NCBI RefSeq assembly: GCF_002288925.2
Contig: NW_022098050.1
Span: forward strand, 2,278,725-2,342,724
Source of the DNA: Delphinapterus leucas
Lineage: Eukaryota > Chordata > Mammalia > Artiodactyla > Monodontidae
DNA: 64,000 nucleotides
Reading direction: 5' to 3'
Made by a program: the position numbers and the translations under genes. Below the pieces are notes generated by a model. That model saw nothing but the letters and a program-made list of their open reading frames with translations. It was not told where the DNA came from and did no database searches. The stretch's first letter is position 1; each line of letters opens with the position of its first letter. Positions 36,251 to 48,009 of the stretch are shown here, piece by piece.

Positions 36251-39200
36251 CAACCCCAGCCCACCTTATATCACAGTACCTGGCACACAGGAGGCTTGAT
36301 AAATATATATGTTTTAAATGAATAGAATTCTGGCAAGATTTACCCATGTAAAGGATGGGTAGGAAGCATGTAGAGCATTGTTATTTGGTGACCCCAATCT
36401 TTTGTACAGAAATGAATTATATAATGTTCACAGTTTTCTCAAAGAATAATGATCCCCTTGCAAAACAATTGTTTTTATGCTATGAGCTTTTAGGTATAAT
36501 TTAAAGTCATGGCAATACTGCATTTGCCATATCTTTTAGTATCTTTGGAGAAGGCTGCCTGGAGATAAGAACTTAAGTGGAGTGTTTTGTGTTTTCGCCA
36601 GTACCTTGAGAGCAGTTTTTATTTTGTTTTTAATGGCAATAAAAATTAAATCCCAAAATCCTAGACATAGATGATAAAAGTTTGGTGGTTTATTTGGCAA
36701 GTGAATAATGCCTCAAGCACTTCATTTGTACCACTTTGAAATGGGATTGATTGATTAATAAATGGAGACTTTAATTCTCTTACATTTAAAGAGGTATCAG
36801 TGCTCTTTGAATGTTTAATTCCCCTTGGTAATCACCATGAACGTTTTTAGGATTTACTTGAAATATATTTGTCCGTTTGAAACTAGGATGCCAGACAGTG
36901 CTTATTAATATACTCTTCAGTGCAGTACTATACAAATACACAGTTCTGTGATTGTTTTATCTAATTGTCCCCAGGTAAGGGATTTTTTTTTTTAAGTTGG
37001 AAAAAAAAAACCAGAAAAAGTTTAATGAAACACCATCAAATATGGCCTTTTTTCTTACAATCCAACTGCTCATATAAGTCTTCTGCCTAAAGGGGCATAT
37101 TGGTATAGCCAAGATAGATGTAAAATTAGTCTATGTGTATTAATGTCAATATTATTTCATTATAGACATGCCTACCCATAAAGAATCTAATTTTTGTATG
37201 ATTTTTTTTCAAATACTGGCCAATCCCTGAAGGAAAATACGTATAATGTAAGGACAGTTGCCAATTATAAAAATCATTGTTTAGATGGAAACCCAGAGTA
37301 TTCACCCACTGTGGTCATTACTTGTGCTTACACAATGACATTTGATCAAGTTGTTTCTTAATAATTTATTCAGATGCTAATATTCAATTTAAAATATTCC
37401 TTACCTGAAAGTAAACACATCCTTGAAGTAAATGATTTGAACAAGAAAAACATGTAAGAAATGTGTGCATATACATATATTTAGAAAGTAAATACATATG
37501 TAATATAATATATAGTAGTATAATATATATTGCAGTGAAATATATTAAGATTTTTCAAGGTGTTAGGGTGTTAGGCTTTAGGCCTTTACACATGCTGAAG
37601 GGTAAGATATTTCACTGTTTAACTTCAAAAGCATACACTTTGGTTATGTCACAATTGTTTGAGATTATTCAGAGATCATACAGAAAAGTATACCATGGTG
37701 AGAATGATTCAACTCTAATATTTGTTATGCAAAAAAATAAAGGAAAGGAAAGGACAGATAGGGCATATTGTTCCATGCCATGATTTCCATGTCAAAAGGG
37801 ATCAGTGCAACATAAATATGAAACAACTAATTTAAGCTCTGAACTTAGTCAATAAGCTCATCTTTAAGTATAACTTTGATATGTTAATTTATTCAATTGG
37901 AGTATCAGTAATATACTTTATAACTTCTCCCTAAGACTGAGAAAATATTGGAACACCCACCCACACTTTGACTCTTCTTTCAGTAATTGTCATCAGTGTG
38001 TCCTAGGAAGCAGGAATAGATAATCAACCAGGTAATTGTGCCTTGCTTGCCAAAGTTTGTGTTTTTCTTGCTTTTGTTGTTTTCACATCCACTTTGAGTG
38101 TTCTTTCATAAGGTATCATAAACCCATAGGAATATTAAATGGGCTCTTAGAACTAAAAGGAAAGTTCTCATTCTTACAGCCTAGTAAATGTAGACACACT
38201 TAAATGTCTTAAATACACACATAAGACAAAGTCTCTTTGCCAAAAGTGCAGAGCGAGTACTGGTTTTTCCACTTAGAAACAAGAGGAAGAATCTATTGTT
38301 AAGACCATTTGTTCATGCTCCCAAGGTGTTCAAGGAGTTCAGCTTTCAGCTTTTTATGCATTTCTATCCAATATATATGAATTAGTGATTTCAGTGGTTA
38401 AGACTAGTCATCTCCATTTCTTCCTTGCTTGTCTATGTTTTATTGGTTATTTAGGTCCAGAACTTTCCCATCTACCTTGAAAATCATTTGATTGGAGCTA
38501 AGCATCCTATCCCACAACACTCAGAAGCTGATTTCAGCAATTACTGTACAGCTTAACACACACACATTTCAGCTCATCTCTCACATGGGTGTTGTACAAA
38601 TTGAATGGGTGTTGAACTTATGACTTGTGGAAGTGTCAGCAGAAGCAGTTTTACCAAAAGACTAGATATGTAGCAGTTTTTTTCCACCATTTTCATTAGT
38701 TTTTAAAATTTATACTGATAATGTACCATCTCTTACATGAAATTGCCTTTGAACTGATCAGATGTGATGGACTTAATTATGTCCTTAAACCATCTCAAAC
38801 CTGATCATAGGCACAGCAAACCAGCTGAAGATGAATAGCCTAGATTTAAATGACCTGGCTGCCCTCTAAATTCTTCTTTTGATCGTGGGCAGAGTTGATA
38901 GGCTCTTGCTCTGGGATATAACTATGTATGGATTTATACAAGTTTGTCAAATGAAAGTTGAAACCTCTATATCTACTTTACTAGAAAGGACACCAATTTT
39001 CTAGTTAATGATAGTCTGTTAGAAAAGTTTGAAAGATCTAATGAAACCTCACGATTGTACAACTAGTCCTTAATGTGGAGAAGAGGAGCTTATCATCTAT
39101 GGATGAAATCAGGCCTACAGTTCTTTCATCTTTCTGTTTCCCCTATGTTATCTTTTCTTTTTCTTGTAAACCTCTGCTCTGTTCCCTTTGAATCCAGCTA

Positions 39201-39434
39201 CACTTCCACATTCCCCACCACCACAACCTCTCTGTCTTTTACTGCTCTTCTCTTTTTCTTGTCTTGCATCTTCCACTTACTGCCAGTGTCCCCTACATTT
39301 TTGTGTTCTTGTAGTTTAAACCTGTATTCTCCCTGGTTATCCTATTTACCTTTGGTATGAATTCATCAGTTTAAAATTATTGTAATGTGTCATCATTTAA
39401 AGCTTTTCATTACCAAGTTTCATATTGGAGACTT
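36251..39434. other. Long single-copy AT-rich region
   Basis: About 3.2 kb without a recognised element. The low-complexity TA-rich part near 37465-37545 yields the start of a 106-codon frame with no domain. The 95-codon frame at 39073-39360 is a C/T-rich composition frame. Confidence 0.45.
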
Positions 39435-39590
39435 ACTACTCAAAGTATGATCCATGAACCAGCAGCTTGGACATGCTAGAAATGCCAAACCTCAGGCCCC
39501 TCCCCAGACCTTGAATCAGAATCTCCCATTCAACAAGATCCCCATGTCATTCGAATGTACCTGAAGGTGTGAGAAGCACTGTGTTAGAAT
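39435..39590 (+). mobile_element. MER5A-type hAT fragment
   Basis: Follows MER5A closely in order: 'ctcaaagtatgatccatgaa', 'ccagcagcttggacatgcta', 'gaaatgccaaacctcaggcc', 'cctccccagaccttgaatca', then 'gaagcactgtgttag'. No transposase. Confidence 0.75.
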
Positions 39591-39741
39591 ACATTTTCTA
39601 TATAGTAAAGTAGCATTTAAAGAAAGGGTTTACAAAACAGTGTTAGTTATTTGTAATTTAACGGGGAAAAATGCTAAAAGAGTATAGTCTTTTTTTTTTT
39701 CTTTTGCAATGAAAGCCTTGTAAGGACAGAGATTAATCTCC

Positions 39742-40382
39742 TTAAGTATTTAACAATGTTCTTAAAACTTTAAAATACTATGGTATTAGCTGTTATTCTA
39801 GGAAGATTTTTAATCAGTAAGTATTGAAAACATTAAGATCTGTCGTATGTATATAAACTAAGGGCCCAGGTAAAAATGAAGATTCAGGTATATCCTTCAA
39901 AATCTGCAGACCATAAATTTTATTATGTTTATGTTTGGATCATATAACAATATGTTTGAGTATTAATAATTATTATTATAGTTAGTGATTGTGGAAAGTT
40001 TATAATTTGACAAGCAGCGTGCAAAACACTTTATGGAAGTTAGCTTGTTTAGTGCTTACAACATTACTAGCTAGCAAAGCTATAATTCTCATTTTCAGAT
40101 GAGGAGACTGAAACCAAGTTTCATAGGCTTATCAGTGGCACAGCAGGGATTTAAAGCCAAGTCCATCTGATGTTAGAACTTACATTTGTAAGTTTCATGT
40201 TATACTGCCTTCCTTAGTGTATAATGTACAGTTAGGTTCATTAGTTGAAGTAGCAATAAAAAAAACCCTTATATCATAGTAGCAAATTCTCATCTGGGAG
40301 TTTGAAATTGACATGTACACACTGCTATATTGAAAATAGATAACCAATGAGGACCTGCTGTATAGCACAGGGAACTATGCTC
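39742..40382 (+). repeat. Inverted duplication, left arm
   Basis: This 641-bp block is the reverse complement of 46217-46859. Three 60-base blocks that I aligned by hand differ at 4, 4 and 3 positions, and another is identical apart from a 3-base indel, so identity is about 93-95%. It includes a MIR (40000-40205) and the first part of an L1 3' fragment (from about 40298). The left copy runs on into the full L1 3' end, so it is likely the source copy. Similarity stops before 39742 and after 40382. Confidence 0.92.
40000..40205 (-). mobile_element. MIR SINE (left arm copy)
   Basis: Antisense MIR core: 'gcaaaacactttatggaagt', 'cattttcagatgaggagact', 'cagtggcacagcagggattt', 'aaagccaagtccatctgatg'. 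It is present in mirror image at 46394-46600 because the whole block was duplicated. Confidence 0.75.
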
Positions 40383-40522
40383 AATACTCTAATAACCTAA
40401 ATGGGAAAAGAATCTGAAAAAGAATAGATACATGTATATGTATAACTGAACCGCTTTGCTGTACACCTGAAACTAACACAACATTGTTAATCAACTATAT
40501 TCCATATAAAATAAAAATTTAA
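40298..40522 (+). mobile_element. L1 3' UTR fragment with tail
   Basis: A 5'-truncated L1 insertion: 'gaaattgacatgtacacact', 'taaccaatgaggacctgctg', 'aacctaaatgggaaaagaat', 'ttgctgtacacctgaaacta', ending in an A-rich tail near 40505-40522. Its 5' junction is shared with the right arm at about 46303. This 3' UTR type differs from those at 50.9 kb and at 53.6/62.8 kb. Confidence 0.85.
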
Positions 40523-40744
40523 AAATTAGACATCTGTAAAGTTTTTACAGTGAAAAGTTGGTATTCTTTCAATATCATGGTGGAATCAGTAATTTCCCTT
40601 TATTTTAGTCTTTTTACATTAAACTAAATTAGCTTCTAAAATCCTCAAAACATTTCACTCATGTATTGCTGTTTATTAATATATTTTAAAATAACTTTGT
40701 AATTATTTATGTATTAGTTTTTCTCCCTCCTAGCATAACATGAT
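40523..40744. other. Nothing recognised
   Basis: Short AT-rich interval. Confidence 0.4.
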
Positions 40745-40945
40745 AGTTAGACACTTACTTCTGGAGTTCAGTTCTCTGGGTTCTCATCTGGGTTTCACCG
40801 TTTACAAGATATGTGACCTCATGCATATTAGTCTTCTCTACTTCAGTGATCTCATCTTTAAAATGGGGGTATAAAAGAGCATCTATCTCACAGTTTTGCT
40901 TGAGGATTATTTTGGATAATTTATGTAAATTGCTTAACATATTGC
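40745..40945 (+). mobile_element. MIR SINE
   Basis: Sense MIR order: 'ttctctgggttctcatctgg', 'gtttcaccgtttacaagata', 'tgtgacctcatgcatattag', 'tcatctttaaaatgggggta', 'gaggattattttggataatt'. Confidence 0.75.
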
Positions 40946-42439
40946 TGTACGAAAATTAAGCACTAATATCTATTAATATTATTAGATATTCATGTCTTGA
41001 GGATAGAGATTTTATCATATACATCCTTGTATATACCAGTTCTGGTATATGATGGGTAGTTTGGGGGATGGGTTCAGCTGTAAGTATCAGAAAACCTATC
41101 AGTATCTTAAACAGATAAAGATATATTCTCATATAAAAAGAAATCCGGAAGCATGCATTTGAGTACTGATATGCCACTAAGAATTCAAGTTTTTTCCATC
41201 TTTCTGTACCACCATTTTTTAGTTTGTGTGTTTTATCCTCATGTTCACAGAATTGCTACTGTAAGCCAGATACTGTGTTCACATTCCAGAAAGATAGGAG
41301 GGAAAAGGGCAAAAGAAGAAGTGAAAGGCTGGGTGAGGAATGCTTGCTGAATCTATCCATGCTAAAATCTTTCCTTATATTCCTATCACAGGATTTCTGC
41401 TTGCACCTTCTTGGCAAGAAATGAGATATCTAGCTACATTTAGCTGCAAGAGAGTCTAGGAAGGTAAATATTTTAGCTTTCTAGCCCCTATATAAAGGAA
41501 AACAATGGAGAAGAGCGTCCTGAATGCCTTCAGGGTAACTGATCCAAAAGATCTACTATAGTACTCATTGGTCATTCAATGAACCAAAGAAAAAAGTCAA
41601 CGTTACCCTTTAAATAGAATGCATCGAGCCTTTTTATATAAAATGAAATCCATATATATATTTAAATATGGTGATTCCCTTTATCCAGTATTTTGCCACT
41701 AAATTGTTTGAAGTAAGGAATGAAACTTTGCACAGATAATTTATTTTGGCAGCATTGTCATGGTGACAGGAAAAAAAAATTGTCCCTAGAGCAGTCCCTG
41801 AAAAAAACTGCTGTTAGCAAATACTCAGAGATGTTTTTGCTGCTGCAGATAATCATAGGAGTTGGCAGAAATTAAAATGTGCAAAGGATAAATACAAATC
41901 TTTCCCCTTCTTTGCAATGTTGGGGAGATCTTGATTCTTTTTTAACCTCCATAGTCTTGTTGTCACGTTTTGTAGCTTCTTTCTTTGTAGAGTCTCTGTG
42001 ACAGCTCAGTTTTCACGGTTTCCATCTCTGTAAGCACCCAAACTTTTGTCAATTGTGGATGGGTGATTTCAGGAAATTGTTACCCAACCTCTTTGTCTTT
42101 AACCAGTCCTCCTTGAACTCATCCATTGATAACGCTGCCATATGCTTTCCACCCCAGCCTCAGTTATCCTCCATGGATTTCTGTTTTGCTGTGTTTTTAA
42201 TCTTGAAAGCGCTCCACAAGATATACCCAATGCAGGGTTATCTAACTATTCTTCCCCTTTCCATACCCTAGTAGCCTCACATTCATGAAGACCCTCTCCT
42301 TTCTATCGCCACAAAAAAGTCTTCCTCATTCTACTTTTAAAGAGATACTCTTGACCTATATTGTTTCATTAATGCAGGATGACCTGAACTAAACTGACTC
42401 CACTTTAAATTTTTCTATTCATTCTTTTCTCCTTGTCAA
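40946..42439. other. Unassigned DNA in the loop of the inverted duplication
   Basis: Part of 41040-41530 (ggttcagctgtaagtatcag, then gagggaaaagggcaaaagaa, then atttagctgcaagagagtct) may be an old interspersed repeat similar in type to 49400-49800. The family is unknown. 41690-41900 is discussed as a possible conserved element. No gene. Confidence 0.35.
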
Positions 42440-42620
42440 CATGTCTTTCTTGATTCGTTGATTTATTCACTGATTAACTAGCAAATACTTTTGGAGCATT
42501 AAGTGTGTGCCAGACCTTTTGCTAAACACAATATTTATGGAAATAAAGAATTTAGGCTGTGTTCTCAAGGAGATTACAATCTACTGGGGAAGAATTGTTT
42601 TATACTACTATTAGGATAGC
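42440..42620 (-). mobile_element. L2 3' end fragment
   Basis: Antisense L2 tail: 'ttgatttattcactgattaa', 'ttaagtgtgtgccagacctt', 'ttgctaaacacaatatttat', 'aaggagattacaatctactg'. Confidence 0.6.
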
Positions 42621-42691
42621 CTCTAGTTTTTTGAAGTCTTGAGTTGTAGTTGATCAAGTCCCTCACTCTCCCCTTCTATCTCCCCCACAAA

Positions 42692-42721
42692 TACACACAC
42701 ACACACACACACACACACACT
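42692..42721. repeat. (AC)n microsatellite
   Basis: About 14-15 AC dinucleotides without interruption. Confidence 0.97.
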
Positions 42722-43390
42722 GAAATGAGAGTTTCTTAAAGTAAAGAGGGATTCATTCTACTTCTTTCTTTTTGAATTACATCCTCAACCACATGTACAC
42801 AATAGGATTCTAATAAAAATTAGGTTTTCTAAAATATTCTGGGAAATACCTGAAAATTTAGGATGGAGTGAGGTAAGGATAAATATTTTCTGGACTTGTG
42901 AGAAGATAACATAAGAAAATATCATATAATGTGATTCAATGAAGATTCATGGAAAAAATATATTATTAAAATTTGGAAATTAAAAATAATGGACATTAAG
43001 AATCTTTCCCTCTTTGTATATATGTAGTATGGTACTGTTATGCTACTTGGTAGCAGACTAGAAATTTGAGCATAATCTAACTAGAGAGAAAAGATGTTTA
43101 ATCCTAGTTCTGTGTTTTTCCAGTATACCATGTTTTTCAAAATCTCTCAAAAAATGTAAATAAGTAATAATTGAGTTTTTTCTATTTGTCCAGAATTTTA
43201 TTATTCTATATTTTCTTGTTTCTCTTGCAACATCTTATCTTTGGTTTTTTTGTTTCAATCTCATATTTGCACTGTCCAGTTATTACGCCTACATTGTTTT
43301 TTCGCTCACTGAAGGGTATTAGGTACCATAAGAAAGATATAACTCAGTATCTCAGATCATGGTCAAACACACATAAAGTATACCTCCTTT
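42722..43390. other. Nothing recognised
   Basis: AT-rich DNA without recognised element. The last bases, cttt at 43387-43390, are the probable target duplication of the LTR that follows. Confidence 0.4.
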
Positions 43391-44110
43391 TGTTACCGAA
43401 CCAAACTCGGGTTCTCTAGCCTGATGCAGAGCAAAGCCAATCTACTGACACTGAGCTGTGGTGAAGGAAAGTACAGTGTTTATTTGCAGGCCACCAATCA
43501 AGGAGAATAGGCAGCTCATGCTCAAAGGACATGAACTGCCGAATGACTTTTAGGCAAGGGTTTTTAAAGACAGTGTTAGGGGAGAGGGTCTTAGGATGCA
43601 TGATCAGCTTGTGGACCTTCTTCTGATTGGTCGATGGTGAGGTAACAGGGTAATGTTTTGGGACTATCAGTCATCAACCTTCTGGTTCCAACCAGTCTAG
43701 GGTCTAGTGCTTGTGGTCAGCATGGAGTCACCATCCTCCATTGGGTGGGGGTCTTAGTTCCTGCAGAACAACTCAAAGATATGCATCAGATTGTTATGTA
43801 TATCCCTTGAGGAGGAACTAGGAGTTCTGTGACTATGTTGTTCTGATCATTAACTGCTTGAGTCTGTTCTCTGGAACTCAGGGAAGGCCTAGGAGGCTAA
43901 ATCCTTTTTTCTACAAACAAGAAATGGGGGATATGGGGGGCTTTTGTACTTGGGAAGGTCCCACAGGTTCCTGCTTGGTTCCAATCCATCCTTTGATACT
44001 CCTTAACCCCAGGGGGAACAGGAGCAGGACAAGAAAGGGAATAAATTTTGGATAGAGAGATTAATCATAAACTCAGCAGGGGAACTCAATTTTAGGGGGA
44101 CTCAGTTTCA
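43391..44110 (-). mobile_element. Solo LTR, ERV class I type
   Basis: A 720-bp long terminal repeat in minus orientation. On its own strand it begins tgaaactgagtccccctaaa and ends gagtttggttcggtaaca, so it has the canonical TG...CA ends. Flanking words are cttt at 43387-43390 and cttt at 44111-44114, a 4-bp target duplication typical of class I (gammaretrovirus-like) insertions. On the minus strand, promoter-like features follow in order: a CCAAT word (gaccaatcag), a TATA-like tttaaaaa about 60 bases later, then a polyadenylation-type aataaa (gcaaataaacac). No primer-binding site or internal viral gene adjoins it, so it is a solo LTR left by recombination. Subfamily not named; class inferred from duplication length and layout. 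Confidence 0.8.
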
Positions 44111-44114
44111 CTTT

Positions 44115-45149
44115 TACACCCTTGGATGAAAACTGAATGCTCATGATGTATTCTTTTACATGAACATCTAATTATTCAAGTTAAACTCTAAATGAATTTT
44201 TTCCATCTTATTTAAGAGTAAGTTTGTTTTTTCTTCCATAGTCAGGTAATCTTTTTCAGTGATCTGTAATGTCTCCCAAGAAGTTAGAATCTTAGCGAGT
44301 GTTTGAATCTTAAATTATTGTTTGTTCTGTCTTGGCTCAAAGATCCCACTCTTTGGAATTACAAAACCCTTTCTCTTGTTGCTGAAAGCATTTAATGTAT
44401 GCAAACTTATATTTGGCTTGAAAGCATTTTTAAAAATAAACTTTTCAAATTGGAATGTTCTTACTGAATTCAAGCTTTTATGATGCTGTTTGATTTGGCA
44501 TATGTTCCTTGTGATATCTGCATTGAAAACACTTTGCATTTGAGAGACATTCCCTGCCTTATTGGGACATTTCAACTCAATTTATAGTTATCAGTAGGAA
44601 AAGAAAGAAAACATTTCCATCCAAAAGAGGTTTCAGTAGGATTTAGCAGTAGGTACTTTAAAAAGAACAACAGCATCAACCTTGAACCTTTGCCTACTTT
44701 TTAAAAATAACACAACATTACAAAATTCTCTCTTCCTTTTTTAAAGTTCCACAGAAGGAGGGTTCTTCCTAGTCTCTTTGAAAATCTAGTAGTCTTCTTC
44801 AAGAAACTTTTCTTTCCATCTTACCTGATCCACTTACAGTCAGAATAAGACTAAATTTATTACACAGTGTTAATTTTAATGCTACAGTGTTGGCCATTGG
44901 TTGACTGCTTGGATCCTTCACAGAGAATGTGAATCTATCAGGATGCATTTGGCTTCACATAATAATCATTTCTTAGAGGTTTAGACCATGAGGATGGTTA
45001 CTTACAAGGAGTGAGTATTTACTTACAAGGAGCTTGAGGGTAGATGTTTCCATGGTTAGAAACACATATCATGGTTAGACGGCTCCATGATTCTTCACAA
45101 ATGGAAGACATCTGGAAAATTAGCATGTAACTTGATCTTACCAAGACCC
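44115..45149. other. Mostly unassigned DNA
   Basis: No recognised gene or repeat. Between 44990 and 45085 there are short imperfect local repeats (gttacttacaaggagtgagt / atttacttacaaggagcttg; atggttagaaac / atggttagacgg). Confidence 0.4.
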
Positions 45150-45640
45150 TAGAAACTCCCTTTTTGCTCTGTTATAGTCCTTAACCTTCAAAGGCCACCA
45201 CTGTTCAGACTTCTGACAACAGGTTATTTTTCTCAGTTTTTTACCTTTTATAAATGGTATCATATACAGTGTACTCCTTTGTGTCTGACTTCTCTTGTTC
45301 AGCATTATGCTTGTGAGATTTACCCCATGTTGTTCATGTAACAGAAGATTGTAGTCATTACTGTGTAATGTTACAGAGTGGGAAATACGCTGTAATTTAT
45401 ATGAACTCTACTGTTGTAGTAGTTTCCAGTTTATAGATATTATTAATAATACTATATCCGCATTCAATATATGAGCATTTAATATGTCTTTAGGTAAACG
45501 TAGGACCACAATTTTATTTGATATCTCTGTAAGGGAGGAATTACCTAGTTATAAGGCATACGTATATTGAGCTTCAGTAAATACTGACATCCAGTTTTCC
45601 AGAGCAAGACATCTTTTTCCTCATTCTGAGGATCATATTT
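45150..45640 (-). mobile_element. Old L1M 3' end
   Basis: Antisense wording of an old L1 3' end: 'tttataaatggtatcatata', 'ctttgtgtctgacttctctt', 'gttcagcattatgcttgtga', 'atgttgttcatgtaacagaa', then 'gtttccagtttatagatatt'. Strongly diverged. Confidence 0.6.
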
Positions 45641-46216
45641 TAAATTTTGTAAATATACTTTCCAATCATCAGGGGGAAAATATAAGCTAAAACATGTGGG
45701 CAATGAATTGCATTTAACTGGAAACGTAGATGTGAAAACTAGGCGGGGGGAGAGTATACTTATATTACTTCACAAAAGAACATATTCAAAAAAGCAAGCA
45801 ACTATACCTTGGGAGTATTAGGGAGTTAAAAAGGATAAAGCCAGGTTTTTGAAAAGTGGCCTAGTTTTCTTTTTCCTCCCTTTTAAAGAATCTTATAGGT
45901 CATTGAGGGGAAAATAAATACTTGTCATTTCAGAAAGCATACCTGTTCTCTTTTTTTTTTGTAGAAAATAAAATCCACCTATAAAACATGAAAATTAAAC
46001 TTGGAGCAGATCACAGGAGTTAACTCTAGCCACCTAAACACTGTTGTTTTCTTCTTTTCTAAATTATTAAATTAAAATATTTGTAGTTATATTCAAGTTT
46101 CCTATATTTCAGTTTTTAATAATATTCAATTGTTTCAGGATAGCTGATCTTGATATAAGGTTTTGATGTAATTTTTAGTAGATTTTGTATAAACTAATTC
46201 TGTGTTGTGTGTAGAG
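45641..46216. other. Nothing recognised
   Basis: AT-rich DNA to the start of the right inverted arm. Confidence 0.4.
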
Positions 46217-46859
46217 GAGCAGAGTTCCCTGTCCTATACAGTAGGTCCTCGTTGGTTATCTGTTTTCAATATAGCAGTGTGTACATGTCAATCTCAAACT
46301 CCCAGATGAGAATTTGTTACTATGATATAAGTTTTTTTTTATTGCTACTTCAACTAATGAACCGAACTGTACATTATACCCTAAGGAAGGCAGTATAAAA
46401 TGAAACTTACAAGCGTAAGTTCTAACATCAGATGGACTTGGCTTTAAATCCCTGCTGTGCCACTGATAAGCCTACGAAACTTGTCTTCAGTCTCCTCATC
46501 TGAAAATGAGAATTATAGCTTTGCTAGCTAGTAATGTTGTTGTAAGCACTAAACAAGCTAACTTCCATAAAGTGTTTTGCATGCTGCTTGTCAAATTATA
46601 AACTTTCCATAATCACTAACTATAACAATAATTATTAATACACAAACATATTGTTATATGATCCAAGCATAAACGTAATAAAATTTATGGTCTGCAGACT
46701 TTGAAGTTTATAACTGAATCTTCATTTTTACCTGGGCCCTTAGTTTGTATACATATGACAAATCTTAATGTTTTCAATACTTACTGATTAAAAACCTTCC
46801 TAGAATAATAGCTAATACCATAGTATTTAAAAGTTTTAAGACCATTATTAAGTACTTAA
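46217..46859 (-). repeat. Inverted duplication, right arm
   Basis: Reverse complement of 39742-40382; the facing ends are 5,834 bases apart. It contains the mirrored MIR (about 46394-46600) and the first ~87 bases of the L1 3' fragment (46217-46303), then breaks off inside that L1. The sequence before 46217 does not match the rest of the L1. Identity about 93-95% by hand alignment of four 60-base blocks. Confidence 0.92.
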
Positions 46860-48009
46860 ATTGATTTAGCTAAAATCTTTCAAAAACGAATCTTAGTTCA
46901 GTGGTATTCTTTTAGTTTATTTCTCACTGTCAAAAAGCCTCCTTCCATGTCATTTTAAGTGAGAAAGTCAAATGGTATTTTGAAACATTGGCTTGAAGAA
47001 AACTGTAGTTCAGTTTGCTTTGATGAGAAGGAAGAGTAATTTCCAATATTAAATTAGACTGAAAAGAAATATAAACGAGAGTTTTACTGGAAGATCTTTA
47101 CCTTTTATCCTTTTAAGGTTTCATGGAACTATTATAAAACTATTCCGTTTTGTTTAAGATGTTCCTTTAAACAACTTTCTAAACCTCAAGGCATTTGTCT
47201 TAGGCTTTGTACTCTGGGGCTGTATTGTCAGAAGTCTTTGTTTAAAAAAGCCTTCAGTAAAATTCTTTAAATTTGAATTTAGGCCCCAACAACAACAAAG
47301 TACTTAATACTGCTGCCTTTCTTTATGTAATGGTCAACCCTGCTTACGCTCTCCTTTATGTTGGTGAACCACTTTCTTGAATCCTTTTCTAAAATGAGGT
47401 TAAAGAATAATGTGACATAAATCTTATATATATGCTCTGATTTTTAAAGAGTCTTCATTTTTACTTTTGTTGGTCTGGAACTTAATGATTCTACCTCTTG
47501 TGGTTCTGTTTGGTTGTAATCCTATATTCAACATTGTACTGAAGTCTGTTAAACATTGATAAGCCGGTTTTTATGCAGCAGGTCCTCAGAGAGCATTGCA
47601 ATAAAATGCTGTAAAGACTGGATTAGGTTTAGGTATTTTAAGGTGGTTTTGAGACATTTTCCTAGTGTCTGTTCTTCCAAAGGTGCCAAATCAACTTGGC
47701 CTTGATTTAATATTGCTAAAATTGTAATGCTGAGCTGACTTGGAGCTTCACATACTTCAGAACGAGTTTTTCTAGTGGTGATTTAACAAATATTTCTTTT
47801 TTTTTTTAAACTGCTGCAGAATGCAATGCACACATGGGACATTATTGTGTAGTTGCTGTGAGACACCCGAGTTCTTTGCCAAAATCTTAAGTTCCTTTCA
47901 TTGCTATTCTAGTTATACCTTCTTCTGTTATCTCTTGCCAGGATTCTAACAGCCTCACCTGATACTGTTTTTATTTAGTAAGGAGAGTTCTATTGTGTTT
48001 AATTTCTTC
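46860..48009. other. AT-rich stretch, nothing recognised
   Basis: About 1.15 kb without recognised repeat or gene. Confidence 0.4.

Noticed and set aside
37463..37783. A 106-codon frame starting in a TA-rich tract
   Set aside because: The start lies in low-complexity sequence and no domain or splice context is visible.
39073..39360. A 95-codon frame with a Ser/Leu/Phe-rich, membrane-like peptide
   Set aside because: It arises from a C/T-rich stretch, which encodes such residues in any frame; no signal or family seen.
42692..42721. Regular repeats that might suggest a CRISPR-like array here and at 12254-12288
   Set aside because: They are plain dinucleotide microsatellites without spacers, in a mammalian context.
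43416..43601. A 61-codon minus-strand frame within the LTR
   Set aside because: LTRs of this class do not encode such a protein at this position, and the frame lies in the downstream, TATA- and poly(A)-signal-bearing end of the LTR.
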